DNA of 64,000 nucleotides from CBDCWQ01 sp965223435 (GTDB lineage: Bacteria > Myxococcota > Kuafuiibacteriia > Kuafuiibacteriales > Kuafuiibacteriaceae), in the NCBI GenBank assembly GCA_965223435.1, contig CBDCWQ010000016.1, forward strand, positions 36,226-100,225. The letters run 5' to 3'. Of the stretch, positions 17,483-26,729 are shown in pieces (position 1 is the stretch's first letter; each line of letters begins with the position of its first letter). A program made the position numbers and the translations under genes. Under the pieces are notes generated by a model. That model was not told the origin of the DNA and searched no databases. It saw only the letters and a program-made list of their open reading frames with translations.

Positions 17483-19186
17483 ATGCCCAGATTTCGACGG
17501 CGCAAAGCCGCGCTGATTTTGTTCCTCGTCGCTGGGTTCCTTCCCAGCGTTGCACGGGCAAATAAGGTGTTCACCGTACTCGCCTCCAAGGCGAACCTGC
17601 GCCAGGCACCAAACCCTGATGCGAAGAGCATCCTTCAACTTGGCATCGGGACCGAGGTTCGTGTCGTCCGCACAAAAGGTGCCTGGATCGAGGTGAAAAC
17701 CAAAAAGCAACAAGGGTGGGTCTTTAGATCCTTGCTGACCGATCGCCCGCTCACAACAGAATTTTTGCTCAAAGAGTATCGCCAGGCCGACAATCTGAAG
17801 ACAAAGCGTTCATGGGCTGAGCGGGCTGTCGCCTGGTCCCCGAAAGACCCACGCGCTCTAGGTGCACTGGTCGCCACCCTCAAGAGCAGCCAAGACTCAA
17901 AAGCACTGCGCCAAGCACTCGCTGGAATCCAAACGAGCTACCAACGCCGCCTTGGATCAACCAAGAACGCCCCGGCGCAATGCCAAGCCGGCGAGTGCCC
18001 CTGGAAGCATCAGCCCCAAAAGGCCGATGTTGGCCTGTCGTCATGGCTAAAGCGAGGCCAACTCGAAACGATGTTCGGCGGCTCCGTTTTTGTTGATGAA
18101 AAAGAACGTAGACAAAACACCGTCCGGAACCTTCGGCCGCTCCACCCAAAATTCATCGCCTGGGCCGCTGATTTTATCGATCTCCCGCTCGACCCTCAAG
18201 CCCGGGCTTGGGCCAAGACTCTATACGTTGACCACCTTCAACACGTAGCCAGAAAGTTGTACCAAGAGCTTCACAAACTTCGTGGGGCATCCAGCGAAAA
18301 GTTGGCTCTCACGTTCCGTTCCGAATTTGCCCGAGGACACTCCAGACCCAAGTGGGACGACTTTTTTGGGGCCATCAAGAGATACAAAAACGCCAAGGAA
18401 CGGGACCTCCGTGGGTTCTGGATCCGTCGTTACCTAGAGGGCACGGGGGAAGCAGTAGCCGCCCTCTTGGAGAAAGTGCTCGTCCTTTATGATGAACAAG
18501 CGCTTTACGATGTTTTGGGGACGGCCAAAGCACCCACACGATATTTTCCGAAAGACTCCAAATTTGGAATCATCGAATTTGGCTTTCACGAAAAATCGGA
18601 GCCTGCAATCTTTCACACCCCCGGATTTGTGCTTGCCGAAGACAAAACCGAGCTCGCACCCGCAAACCTCTCTGTTGATTTCGAAGACATCGGAATAAGC
18701 TATACAGCCAAATACAATTTGCAAGAAGACACTGCGTTCAAAACCGCGCAAGACGGTCTCATGCTGTTTGGACCGTATAAGGCAGGTCCACTCGAACGTT
18801 TCAACCCTACCCTGGGTGACAAGACGCAGAAGCATCAATTCGCGGGTCATTGCGTCCAGATCACCCAAAAGAGCAGCAAGAAGATGATACGAAAACACAC
18901 CTGCGCGAACGCCATGCTTGAGGAGGGTCAAGAACGGACACCCGACGAACCCATCGAGGTGTTCGATCTCGAAGTCAACGTTGACGGCAAGCGTATGGGT
19001 ACGCTTCGACGTGTAGAACATATCCATTTTTCGGGCGACCTCAATCGCGACGGCTTTCCGGACTTCATCATTACTGGGCCAAGCAAGACCGATTCGAGCC
19101 GACGTCATCGGCTTTTTCTCTCGCGCGACAACGGTGTTCTTTCCATCGCCGCCAAATACAAAGGAGAGTTTTCCTGCGGGTGCTGA
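17483..19186 (+). CDS. Exported protein with bacterial SH3 domain
   Basis: I prefer the start at 17483 over an in-frame ATG at 17435 because it yields a standard signal peptide, MPRFRRRKAALILFLVAGFL ending ARA, and a 567-residue precursor. Residues about 28-90 form an SH3b domain ('ASKANLRQAPNPDAKSILQL' and 'GAWIEVKTKKQQGWVFRSLL'), a fold that often binds peptidoglycan or peptides. The middle (100-450) is unclassified. Near the C terminus 'DLNRDGFPDFII' is a D-x-N-x-D-G-x-x-D calcium-binding type loop as in FG-GAP/VCBS repeats. It stands apart from the SPFH operon by about 210 bp with no visible terminator. It is probably a periplasmic or surface protein; the function is unknown. Confidence 0.8.
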   Translation: MPRFRRRKAALILFLVAGFLPSVARANKVFTVLASKANLRQAPNPDAKSILQLGIGTEVRVVRTKGAWIEVKTKKQQGWVFRSLLTDRPLTTEFLLKEYRQADNLKTKRSWAERAVAWSPKDPRALGALVATLKSSQDSKALRQALAGIQTSYQRRLGSTKNAPAQCQAGECPWKHQPQKADVGLSSWLKRGQLETMFGGSVFVDEKERRQNTVRNLRPLHPKFIAWAADFIDLPLDPQARAWAKTLYVDHLQHVARKLYQELHKLRGASSEKLALTFRSEFARGHSRPKWDDFFGAIKRYKNAKERDLRGFWIRRYLEGTGEAVAALLEKVLVLYDEQALYDVLGTAKAPTRYFPKDSKFGIIEFGFHEKSEPAIFHTPGFVLAEDKTELAPANLSVDFEDIGISYTAKYNLQEDTAFKTAQDGLMLFGPYKAGPLERFNPTLGDKTQKHQFAGHCVQITQKSSKKMIRKHTCANAMLEEGQERTPDEPIEVFDLEVNVDGKRMGTLRRVEHIHFSGDLNRDGFPDFIITGPSKTDSSRRHRLFLSRDNGVLSIAAKYKGEFSCGC

Positions 19187-19286
19187 TCCCGCTGTTCCGT
19201 GTTATATTGCCCTTTAGGAGCCGCGGTCTCCACGCGCACGGCTTGTGTGTGTGGCTCGATGAAACGACCGGGTCAAAAAGATCGCA

Positions 19287-20693
19287 ATGGATTGCGTACA
19301 TACTCACCGCGCCCGAAGGCGCTTTGCCACCATCAGCACGCTGCTCTTTTCGGTCGCCGCTCACTCTCCTACGAGTGAGGCAGCGGATCCCCACACTAGG
19401 ACTTTCCATCGCTGCTATCGCCAATTGATGCATAGGCGCCCGAGCCCAGATCACCCCATCCTTCAGAAGGTTCGAACGAAGGCGCTCGACGGCCCAAAAG
19501 CCTGCATTCAACTTCTCGAAAAGGCGAACCTCGCGGGAAGCGGCACCGCCCAGAGGCTCCGGGTCCCGGAACGAAAAGCGGAGGGCGCACGTATCCTCAA
19601 AACCATGAACGATTTCCATCGTACGGCGTTCACAACAAGCACTCGGGTAGAAAGCGGCAATACTTTTGCCGACTACGAACTACTTGATACGGGCGAAGTA
19701 GGCTACCACTTCACCCGTGCGCTTTTTGATCCCCGGGCGGAATTCCAAGAAATTTTTACCCGCCCGCGATCGCTCCGAGCCATCCGTGAGAGCAAGGGAA
19801 TGGACCGAAAGGACTACCGCCTAGGTGCAGGCATTGACGATCGGCGCCGCGGCATACCCCGAAACATCAAAGGATGGGACCCCGTACGGGTGCAAGCCGG
19901 AAAACTCATAGGCATTCAAGATCAAATCAAAGAGGTCATGGCGGTGCGCGCGGCCAAGGAACCGAACGACATCCACAAAAACCATGGGGCCGGATTCCTG
20001 GGTTCGTCGACCTATCTCAAGCTGAACATCCAGAGCAACCTCAAAGCACCAGACGGAGGCCTCGCCATGCACCGGCGGCACATCAAGAACCTCTTCAAGG
20101 ATTTGCTCTGTCGCGAGCTCCCCGTTTTGCGGCCCGAAGACGTGGCCGGCCAAACCGACGCCGATTCTGCACTCCCCTTTCGGCATCAAGAGAGCTGCAT
20201 GCAATGTCACGCCACCATGGACCCCGCGGCCCGGGTCACCCGGAATCTGCAAGAGAGTTTCACCTCCGGGAACCACTTGGTGATCATCGCCTACCATGAG
20301 GTCAAATGGCCCGCCATCGAAGGGTGGCCAGACCGAGACTTGAAATTCAGCCGGCGGCCACCCACTGGCCATCTGTATTTTCGGACCATTTCCGGAGAGC
20401 TCATCGACGAGCCCTTAGACAATCTTCAACACCTAGGCAATAAGCTGGCAACGCTTGACGACCCCTATGTGTGCGCCGCAAAGCGGTACTTCCAATTCTT
20501 TACGGGGGTGAACGTCGAGTTGTTCGACGACACCGCGCCTCTGTCGCCGGTACGAACCGATAAGGACAAGGAATATTTCAGTTTTGTCCAATCTTTGGGA
20601 CGGGAACTCAAGGAAGACCAAGATCTTAAAGCGATGATTCAAAAGATCTTCGCATCGACCTTCTACCTGAACCCACTAGGAAGAGACCGATGA
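19287..20693 (+). CDS. Exported CXXCH protein, DUF1588/DUF1592-like
   Basis: This 468-residue protein starts MDCVHTHRARRRFATISTLL and continues to a likely cleavage after 'SEA', so it is exported. A single c-type heme motif C-M-Q-C-H lies at residues 304-308, followed by 'ATMDPAAR'. That C-x-x-C-H-x-x-M-D-P-x-G/A context is typical of the DUF1588/DUF1585 region of planctomycete-type cytochrome proteins (family knowledge). The rest ('NHGAGFLGSSTYLKLNIQSN' and 'RHIKNLFKDLLCRELPVL') fits the same group, but the usual N-terminal domains are reduced. Its stop overlaps the next start by 4 bp (20690-20693), so it is translationally coupled to the DUF1501-like gene. The ribosome binding site is weak. 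Confidence 0.7.
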   Translation: MDCVHTHRARRRFATISTLLFSVAAHSPTSEAADPHTRTFHRCYRQLMHRRPSPDHPILQKVRTKALDGPKACIQLLEKANLAGSGTAQRLRVPERKAEGARILKTMNDFHRTAFTTSTRVESGNTFADYELLDTGEVGYHFTRALFDPRAEFQEIFTRPRSLRAIRESKGMDRKDYRLGAGIDDRRRGIPRNIKGWDPVRVQAGKLIGIQDQIKEVMAVRAAKEPNDIHKNHGAGFLGSSTYLKLNIQSNLKAPDGGLAMHRRHIKNLFKDLLCRELPVLRPEDVAGQTDADSALPFRHQESCMQCHATMDPAARVTRNLQESFTSGNHLVIIAYHEVKWPAIEGWPDRDLKFSRRPPTGHLYFRTISGELIDEPLDNLQHLGNKLATLDDPYVCAAKRYFQFFTGVNVELFDDTAPLSPVRTDKDKEYFSFVQSLGRELKEDQDLKAMIQKIFASTFYLNPLGRDR

Positions 20694-22369
20694 AAAAGCT
20701 CACTCGACGCAACCTGCTCAGCCGGATGGGCCTTTCCGCCGGCGCCCTGACGAGCGCATCACCGATTTCCATGCTCCTCGGAAGCGTCATCCAATCGGTG
20801 GCCAGAGAGGTGCAGGCCGAAGAACTCAACGCCACGGACGTGATGAACTACATGTCTATCTTTCTCAATGGTGGAGCCGCTCGATGGACATTTGACCTTC
20901 CCTTGAAGCTGTACCCAGACGACCCATTCGAGCACTACCCCATGGTCAGCACGCGCCTGGTGAAGGGGACCAAGAATGACTCGCTGGAGTACGCCACAAC
21001 CCCGGTTGGCCCATATCAATTCCCATATTTGTGGGCTTCTGAGCTTCCCACAACGGGCGACTCATGGGTCCCGATGAGCGAAGTTGCGGATCACATGCTC
21101 ATTCTGCGCGGATACCGTTCGGGGAGCAACGGGCACGGCGTCAGCCGGCTCCGCCAACTCCAACCGGTCCGCGGGATGCCCTCGCTTACCGGCATGGCGG
21201 CGGACCAAGCCGATACCCCCATCCCCGCCATCGCCGACCGGAGCGGGGCCGGCGGTTTCAAGTCAGGCACCGGTCAGGGCCTTCTTCTATTTGATCCCAA
21301 AGATCCCGTTCGCGCGCTCACCGGCCCTCTTAGGGACCTGGAGCTTCGCTCGACAAGGAGCGAAGATGCCGAAGCGTACGTTCGCAACGTCATCACCGAA
21401 CTTCGAAATCTGGGGCCGGACAATCACCTTACACGTGGTCTTTACCGCAGTCGCGAAAACGCCGTAGCCCTCTTTAAGATGGGTTTGGCCGGGCTGAGTG
21501 ATGAGCTCCCGAAGATCATCGAGAAATACCAAAACCTTTTGTACCAGCTGACAAAGAACGTCAATCTACCCGGGGTTGATGACCAAGAACTCATCGCAAA
21601 GGAAACAGACGACTGGCGTTATAGCTACAGTGGAAACAACACGCCTGCCCCTGGGGAAGACATTCGAAACACGTTCAAAAAATACGCCCGCTGCGCCTGC
21701 CCAGGAATCGTGACAGCCCTAGCCATGGCTGAATTCCTCTTTAAGAACAAGCTGAGCAACTGCGTGAGCACAGCCGTCAGTGGTTTCGGGCTCGCCTTCG
21801 ACAATGTCTACGAGCGAATCCGAGAGCGGATTGTGGTCGCCAACCCAAGGGCCCCAGCTTCGTTCAATTTTGACAGTCATTTCACCGGATCAATAGGCCA
21901 CATGTACTATCTGTCGATGTTCTACCGCGTGTTGAGTACCTCGATACGCGAGTTCATCCACCAAATGAAGAACACGCGTGTCGACGGGCGCCCAGTCTTC
22001 GATAGAACCGTGGTTCAGCTCAATTCAGAGTTCAATCGCTCGGTCAGCAGCGAAGACAACAAAACCGGCCACCTCGGCAACGGCTGCTCCACCAGCTTCT
22101 GGTCCGGGCTCATCAAGGGGCCGCTGGTCATTGGCAACATCTACACTTTGGAGCGAAAAGGCGTACGGTCGCCCACGGTGGGCGCCGGAAATAGGATTCC
22201 TGAGCTCTTTGACCGCGTTCCAGGGGTGAAAAACGTGGCATCAAGTGTGGCGGTTCTTCTCAAGACACGCTCCCCTGCACCCAACGAAATGCCCCTCATC
22301 CGGCTCGAAGACGACACCGTGGTTTCAAACGTCACGGAAGACCCAAAGTCTGAGATTATCAAGAGATAG
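20690..22369 (+). CDS. DUF1501/DUF1552-like exported protein
   Basis: This 559-residue protein begins MKKLTRRNLLSRMGLSAGAL, a twin-arginine type signal as commonly found on DUF1501 and DUF1552 proteins. The C-terminal third ('VVQLNSEFNRSVSSEDNKTGHLGNG', then a 'GLIKGPLVIGN' stretch) resembles the 'TEFGRT...DHG....VKGG..G' region of the alkaline-phosphatase-like DUF1501 family, with the metal-type residues apparently altered. I therefore call it DUF1501-like rather than a proven member. A good ribosome binding site (AGGAAGAGACCG) lies inside the upstream gene. Neighbours on both sides carry CXXCH motifs, the arrangement seen for DUF1501/DUF1592 gene groups in Planctomycetes and Myxococcota. 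The molecular role of these proteins is not established. Confidence 0.7.
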   Translation: MKKLTRRNLLSRMGLSAGALTSASPISMLLGSVIQSVAREVQAEELNATDVMNYMSIFLNGGAARWTFDLPLKLYPDDPFEHYPMVSTRLVKGTKNDSLEYATTPVGPYQFPYLWASELPTTGDSWVPMSEVADHMLILRGYRSGSNGHGVSRLRQLQPVRGMPSLTGMAADQADTPIPAIADRSGAGGFKSGTGQGLLLFDPKDPVRALTGPLRDLELRSTRSEDAEAYVRNVITELRNLGPDNHLTRGLYRSRENAVALFKMGLAGLSDELPKIIEKYQNLLYQLTKNVNLPGVDDQELIAKETDDWRYSYSGNNTPAPGEDIRNTFKKYARCACPGIVTALAMAEFLFKNKLSNCVSTAVSGFGLAFDNVYERIRERIVVANPRAPASFNFDSHFTGSIGHMYYLSMFYRVLSTSIREFIHQMKNTRVDGRPVFDRTVVQLNSEFNRSVSSEDNKTGHLGNGCSTSFWSGLIKGPLVIGNIYTLERKGVRSPTVGAGNRIPELFDRVPGVKNVASSVAVLLKTRSPAPNEMPLIRLEDDTVVSNVTEDPKSEIIKR

Positions 22370-22371
22370 CC

Positions 22372-23445
22372 ATGAGCATTCGAAACTTCATTGGGCTAGC
22401 CCTGGTACCCTTTTTGGCTCATTGCTTCCTAGAGGAGAGCCAAATCGACAAACGTATTCCTCCCGCCGTCGGACAGACAAAAACGCCGCCGCCGACGCCG
22501 CCTCCCGCGACCACGCCCATCGCCACGCCCATCGCCACGCCCTTGCCTCCCGATACGCCTGCCATCCCGCCCACCGAACCGGGAGACAAAGAACCTGAAA
22601 AGGAGCCCCTCTTTGACCGGTTTTCGAAGCTCGTTCAATCGAGATGTGTATCGTGTCATAATGGGCAGGTTGTCTTGTCAGACTTTAGCAGGTTTCAAAC
22701 CGAAAGCGCATGGATCAGCAGCAAAACTTACGTCGCGCCGGGAGATCCACTGGAGTCCCGCATCTACAACAGCCTAAAAAACTCAGAGGGGCAAAGTGGC
22801 CGCAAAAACATGCCGCCAAACCTAACGTTATCGGATGAAGAGCTGGGCCTTGTGAAGAGTTGGATCCTCAGCCTCGAAGACAAAGTCATCGCCCCTCCTC
22901 CCGAGAAGCCCCCTGAGGGAATGGCACTTCGGACCACATCGATTGCCCCTCGACTCGGGGACCGCTTCTATCTGGCCCAAACTCTTCTCGACATCTTTGG
23001 TCCGAGCACCGAACCGATCGTCACCAACAACATCATCAAAAGAATGGATTTCTTTGGTGGCGGTTGTGACATTTACGAACACTCCATGAAGAACAAGAAG
23101 CTCGAGTATCCAAAGAGCGAATGCACCGGAACCACCCCGGACGGCTCACAATCGATGAGCCCGAGCACCATGAGCGAGGCATACCGAACGCGATCGTGTG
23201 AACTCATCGTACAAACCGACGAGGCCATCTCCTTTGCGCTCGACGCCATCGACATGTCCCCAGAAGACCAACCCGATGCCCCGTCGCTCACCCGCGCTTT
23301 TCGGCTTTTTTACCCCCTGCAGGAGGCGAGCACGAAGATCGTTGAGGCACTGACGCAAAACAGCGGCCAGCAAGGGGACGCGTCTGATCGGTGGCGAGAC
23401 ATCTTTTTGGCCCTTTGTCTTAGCCCAGAATGGCAGATTCCTTAG
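22372..23445 (+). CDS. Cytochrome c-like lipoprotein with Pro/Thr-rich linker
   Basis: This 357-residue protein has a short lipoprotein-like N terminus, MSIRNFIGLALVPFLAHC (Cys18). A low-complexity Pro/Thr linker (about 30-72, 'TPPPTPPPATTPIATPIATP') and an acidic stretch follow. A C-V-S-C-H heme motif lies at residues 92-96. The region 'APGDPLESRIYNSLKN...NMPPNLTLSDEELGLVKSWI' is the classic planctomycete-type cytochrome pattern (PGDPxxSxLY...MPP...Ls..ei..i..WI), with Met as a probable second heme ligand. The C-terminal 180 residues are unclassified. It starts 2 bp after the DUF1501-like gene's stop, so the three genes 19287-23445 form one operon, probably an envelope redox or surface assembly. 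Confidence 0.75.
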   Translation: MSIRNFIGLALVPFLAHCFLEESQIDKRIPPAVGQTKTPPPTPPPATTPIATPIATPLPPDTPAIPPTEPGDKEPEKEPLFDRFSKLVQSRCVSCHNGQVVLSDFSRFQTESAWISSKTYVAPGDPLESRIYNSLKNSEGQSGRKNMPPNLTLSDEELGLVKSWILSLEDKVIAPPPEKPPEGMALRTTSIAPRLGDRFYLAQTLLDIFGPSTEPIVTNNIIKRMDFFGGGCDIYEHSMKNKKLEYPKSECTGTTPDGSQSMSPSTMSEAYRTRSCELIVQTDEAISFALDAIDMSPEDQPDAPSLTRAFRLFYPLQEASTKIVEALTQNSGQQGDASDRWRDIFLALCLSPEWQIP

Positions 23446-23470
23446 CGCTGCCAATACAATAATAGTCCAC

Positions 23471-23780
23471 ACGTCCACGTCCACGTCCACGTCCACGTCC
23501 ACGTCTACGTCTACGTCCACGTCTACGTCTACGTCTACGTCTACGTCTACGTCTACGTCTACGTCTACGTCCACGTCCACGTCCACGTCTGCGTCCACGT
23601 CCACGTCTGCGTCTACGTCTACGTCCACGTCTGCGTCTACGTCCACGTCTACGTCTACGTCTACGTCCACGTCCACGTCCACGTCCACGTCCACGTCCAC
23701 GTCCACGTCCACGTCTGCGTCTACGTCTACGTCCACGTCTGCGTCTACGTCCACGTCCACGTCTACGTCTACGTCTACGT
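23471..23780. repeat. Hexanucleotide tandem repeat (ACGTCY)n, about 52 units
   Basis: About 310 bp consist of ACGTCC and ACGTCT units with a few GCGTCT variants, in patches that suggest repeated slippage and block duplication. It is followed by four TCGTGG-type units to about 23804. The period of 6 leaves frames open, so both Asp-Val and Arg-Gly dipeptide frames appear on the minus strand. I do not regard these as genes: neither has a start context, and one overlaps the preceding gene on the opposite strand. The block fills most of the 474-bp gap between the convergent cytochrome and aminotransferase genes. Each unit contains the ACGT palindrome, which may be methylated or form structure. Confidence 0.9.
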
Positions 23781-23919
23781 TGTCGTGGTCGTGGTCGTGG
23801 TCGACGGTCTGGGCAAACGCACATCGAGGCATTTACGGGCACCGCTGTTCGTTCATGCACACAAGCCGCTTTGAGCGGCCCCCATAGCCTGAAAGCTCCC
23901 GACTTTCCGGGGGGGGATG

Positions 23920-25116
23920 TCACTTTCGACTGTGGATGGCGCGAAGCCCTCGCAAAAAGCGAGCGATGCGACGAAGTCCTTGGGTGACGGGCTCGACTCC
24001 GGCGGCATAGCTCAACCGCCAAAACCAATCTCCGGAGGCACCAAAAGCGGTGCCAGGCACCACGACCACATCTTCCTCTTCGAGCAAGGTCATCGCCAGC
24101 GCCAGAGGATCACCCTGAGCGTACTGAGACACATCGATGATCGCATAAAACGCACCATCGCCGAGGAACAACGGCGCGTCTTCGGGAAGGTCTTTTGCCG
24201 CCACCCTCACCGCATCACGAGCCGCCTGGTAGTCTCCAAGGTGTGCCCTCAGGCGCCCTGGCTCCCTAAACACTTGAGCGGCAGCAAACTGCGAAAGGGT
24301 TGGCGCACACGTGACCATCAGCTGGTGCGCGAGCGTCGCTTGCTTGATAAAGGCCGCATCACCCACCAAGTAGCCAAGCCTGAGCCCCGTCATGGCGCAG
24401 GACTTAGAAAGCCCAGAAACAAACAAAGCCGATCGGGTAAACTCACAAATCGAAGAAATCTTTTCGCGTCCATAGTAAAGATCGCGGTAAATCTCATCGC
24501 TCACCACGACCAACCCTCGCGACTCGCAAAGCTCAGCAATCGCCTGAAGTTCACGAGGCTCGGCCACGGCCCCAAAGGGATTCGAAGGAACATTGAGGAC
24601 CACCACCCGAGACCGCGCCGTAAGCTTGGCTTCAAGAGCTGCTCTACGCGGCCCAAACCCGGTTTCGCGACTAACCGGGTACCCTACTGGCACCCCGCCC
24701 ACCAGCCGCGCCACACCTTCGAAGGCCGGATAGCCGGGGTCGGGAAACAAGACCTCATCACCGTCGTTCACACACGCGGTCAGCGCAAGATACAGCGCCT
24801 GCTCGCTCCCCACGGTGACGATGACATGGTCTGCCGTCTCCCGTTCAAAAAAACCATAGTGCGACGCAATCAGACCTCGAAGCTCCCGCAAGCCCGCATT
24901 CTCGGTGTACCCGAGAGGTTCGGATTTCGCCCGTTCGATGCTGCCCGTCAGCAAGTCATCATCTATCGAACGCGCGGGCTGCCCCAACGAAAGGTCAATG
25001 CTGGTCGCTTTCTTTCGCCCACTCATTCCGCGAATGATGGACGGGGCCAGCCGAGCAACCCGTGACGACAGCATTCCCTGAGAACCCACCGAGTCTCGTG
25101 CTTTCTTCAGATCCAC
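23920..25116 (-). CDS. Class I/II PLP aminotransferase, candidate succinyl-DAP aminotransferase
   Basis: This 398-residue cytoplasmic fold-type I aminotransferase has 'YTENAGLRELR' at 70-80, 'GSEQALYLAL' at 103-112, 'PDPGYPAF' at 125-132, N-x-P-S-N-P-F-G near 175-182, 'SDEIYRDLYY' at 206-215 and the PLP lysine K238 in 'SGLSKSCAMTGLRLGY'. The length matches AAT-I enzymes. It starts 15 bp downstream of dapD on the same strand. DapD makes N-succinyl-2-amino-6-ketopimelate, whose next step is an aminotransferase (DapC). The neighbourhood thus suggests this enzyme is DapC in diaminopimelate and lysine synthesis. The residues alone do not separate DapC from other aspartate-family aminotransferases, so I leave the symbol empty. 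Confidence 0.85.
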   Translation of the reverse strand: MDLKKARDSVGSQGMLSSRVARLAPSIIRGMSGRKKATSIDLSLGQPARSIDDDLLTGSIERAKSEPLGYTENAGLRELRGLIASHYGFFERETADHVIVTVGSEQALYLALTACVNDGDEVLFPDPGYPAFEGVARLVGGVPVGYPVSRETGFGPRRAALEAKLTARSRVVVLNVPSNPFGAVAEPRELQAIAELCESRGLVVVSDEIYRDLYYGREKISSICEFTRSALFVSGLSKSCAMTGLRLGYLVGDAAFIKQATLAHQLMVTCAPTLSQFAAAQVFREPGRLRAHLGDYQAARDAVRVAAKDLPEDAPLFLGDGAFYAIIDVSQYAQGDPLALAMTLLEEEDVVVVPGTAFGASGDWFWRLSYAAGVEPVTQGLRRIARFLRGLRAIHSRK

Positions 25117-25131
25117 ATCTTCTTGGCCCCG

Positions 25132-25980
25132 CTACCGAAGCGCGTCTTCAAGCGTCGCTTTGGCATCGGTTTTGCCGTCTCGGTACTTGATGATGAGTGG
25201 CGTCGAGATATGAAGCCCCTGGCTCTTGGCGTACTCGTTTTGCACCGGACGACTGCCCGGCACCACCACGGCCCCCTCGGGAATGATCAGCGGCCGATCG
25301 CTCTCCCTTTGGTAAGTACAATTTCGCACCACATCATAGACACGGGTTGAGCCGTTCAGGATCACGCCGGTCCCGATAACGGCGCGAGCACGCACGATGG
25401 TCCCCTCGTAGATCCCGCAGTTTCCGCCCACAACCACGTCGTCTTCAACCACCACCGGGAGTTCCCCGACGGGCTCCAACACGCCACCGATCTGAACCCC
25501 AGCCGACAGATGGACCCGTTCTCCAACCTGAGCGCAAGACCCGACGAGAACGTGGCTGTCCACCAAGGTGCCACTGCCCACGTACGCCCCAATGTTGATG
25601 TACGAGGGGGGCATGATGATCACCCCTTCTCCAACGTAGGCGCCATCGCGAACCGAGGTGCCCCCGGGAACCACCCGAACTTTAGACGTCTGAAAAAAAG
25701 TGCGCGTCGGAAGGGTATGCTTGTCGAAAAACGCGGTGCGACAAAAACCCTCTTGCTCGAAGTTCTGCCCCAACCGAAAACCAGCGAGCAGGGCCGTTTT
25801 GTACCAGAGATTGACTTTCCACTCGCCGTCCTCGCCGCATTCGGCACATCGGATCAACCCTAAGTTGGTGGCTTCCCGAAATTCTGCGAACAACGCTCGG
25901 TCTTCGGCCTGATATTGCTCGGCCTTCTTGTCGCCAAGCTCGGCAAGGAGCGGAATCAACGTCTTGATTGGTCTAGGCAT
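25132..25980 (-). CDS. dapD: 2,3,4,5-tetrahydropyridine-2,6-dicarboxylate N-succinyltransferase
   Basis: DapD transfers succinyl from succinyl-CoA to tetrahydrodipicolinate in the succinylase branch of lysine and meso-DAP synthesis. The 282-residue protein has an N-terminal helical domain ('NLWYKTALLAGFRLG') and a left-handed beta-helix of hexapeptide repeats (about 100-235: 'PGGTSVRDGAYVGEGVIIMP', 'SYINIGAYVGSGTLVDSHVL', 'VGSCAQVGERVHLSAGVQIG'). The 'GGVLEP' and 'VEDDVVVGGNCGIYEG' segments are typical of DapD. The length fits the family (about 270-285). It is the first gene of a two-gene minus-strand operon with the aminotransferase. Confidence 0.95.
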   Translation of the reverse strand: MPRPIKTLIPLLAELGDKKAEQYQAEDRALFAEFREATNLGLIRCAECGEDGEWKVNLWYKTALLAGFRLGQNFEQEGFCRTAFFDKHTLPTRTFFQTSKVRVVPGGTSVRDGAYVGEGVIIMPPSYINIGAYVGSGTLVDSHVLVGSCAQVGERVHLSAGVQIGGVLEPVGELPVVVEDDVVVGGNCGIYEGTIVRARAVIGTGVILNGSTRVYDVVRNCTYQRESDRPLIIPEGAVVVPGSRPVQNEYAKSQGLHISTPLIIKYRDGKTDAKATLEDALR

Positions 25981-26033
25981 CGGACCTGTCTAACCCAGCC
26001 GGCCGCATCAACCAACCGCCAACTTCAAGACTT

Positions 26034-26569
26034 CTAACGAAGGACCGTGACCTCTTCCAACACCACCGGGCTCAGCGGTCGGTCTCGGGCGTCGGTCTCG
26101 ACGGCCTCAATCTTTTGGACCACATCCATGCCCGCAACCACCTCTCCAAATACCGAATGGCGGTCGTCAAGGTGAGGCGTCGGCACCGTGGTGATAAAAA
26201 ACTGGCTGCCATTGGTTCCCGGGCCTGCGTTGGCCATCGAGAGGATACCGGGCCGATTGTGCCGCAAACGCGGGTGAAACTCGTCCTCAACTGATAGCCA
26301 GGCCCGCCGGTTCCGGTCCCGTCGGGATCCCCACCTTGCAGCATAAACTGGCGAATGATGCGGTGAAAAACCACGCCCTTGTAGAGTGGACCCGAACCCG
26401 GGGAACCGTCTCTTTTTCGCCAGGGAATCGACCCCTCTGCCAAGCCCACAAAGTTGCCCACGGTCTTGGGTACCAGGTCTGCATAGAGTTTTACCTCTAT
26501 CTCACCCACATTGGTCTTCAATTTCGCGCCCTTAACATCGCTCACATCGGGAAAATCAGGTCGGGACAT
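26034..26569 (-). pseudogene. Cyclophilin-type peptidyl-prolyl isomerase with a frameshift
   Basis: A cyclophilin is split over two frames. The first part (from ATG 26569, behind the strong site AAGGAGG) gives 'TNVGEIEVKLYADLVPKTVG', 'YKGVVFHRIIRQFMLQGGDP' and 'GTGTGGPGYQL'. The frame then breaks, and the second part reads 'RHNRPGILSMANAGPGTNGS', 'QFFITTVPTPHLDDRHSVFG' and ends at TAG 26036-26034. Restoring one missing G near 26287-26292 (TTGAGGACGAG for an expected TTGGAGGACGAG) rejoins the conserved 'YQLEDEFHPRLRHNRPG'. The catalytic residues of both halves (F-H-R, M-x-x-G-G-D, S-Q-F-F-I) are intact. Such a clean single-base break suggests either a very recent mutation or a sequencing error. 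The product, if made, would be a cytoplasmic prolyl isomerase of about 178 residues. Confidence 0.85.
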
Positions 26570-26729
26570 GCCACGCCTCCTTCTGGGGCCGAGCCTGTAG
26601 CCTGTTCAGCCGAACAGATCCAGTCCAGCGCGACATCACCACTCCATGGGAACCCTGCACGGTCCAGGCCCACAGAGGAGGCCTCCAGCCTTCGTTCGCC
26701 GTGAAGAGCATGGTACCGGCAACGCCTCC

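Noticed and set aside
23471..23780. CRISPR array
   Set aside because: The unit is 6 bp with no spacers.
23146..23832. Minus-strand frame of Asp-Val repeats
   Set aside because: It is only the hexamer array read in one frame; it overlaps a real gene on the other strand and has no start context.
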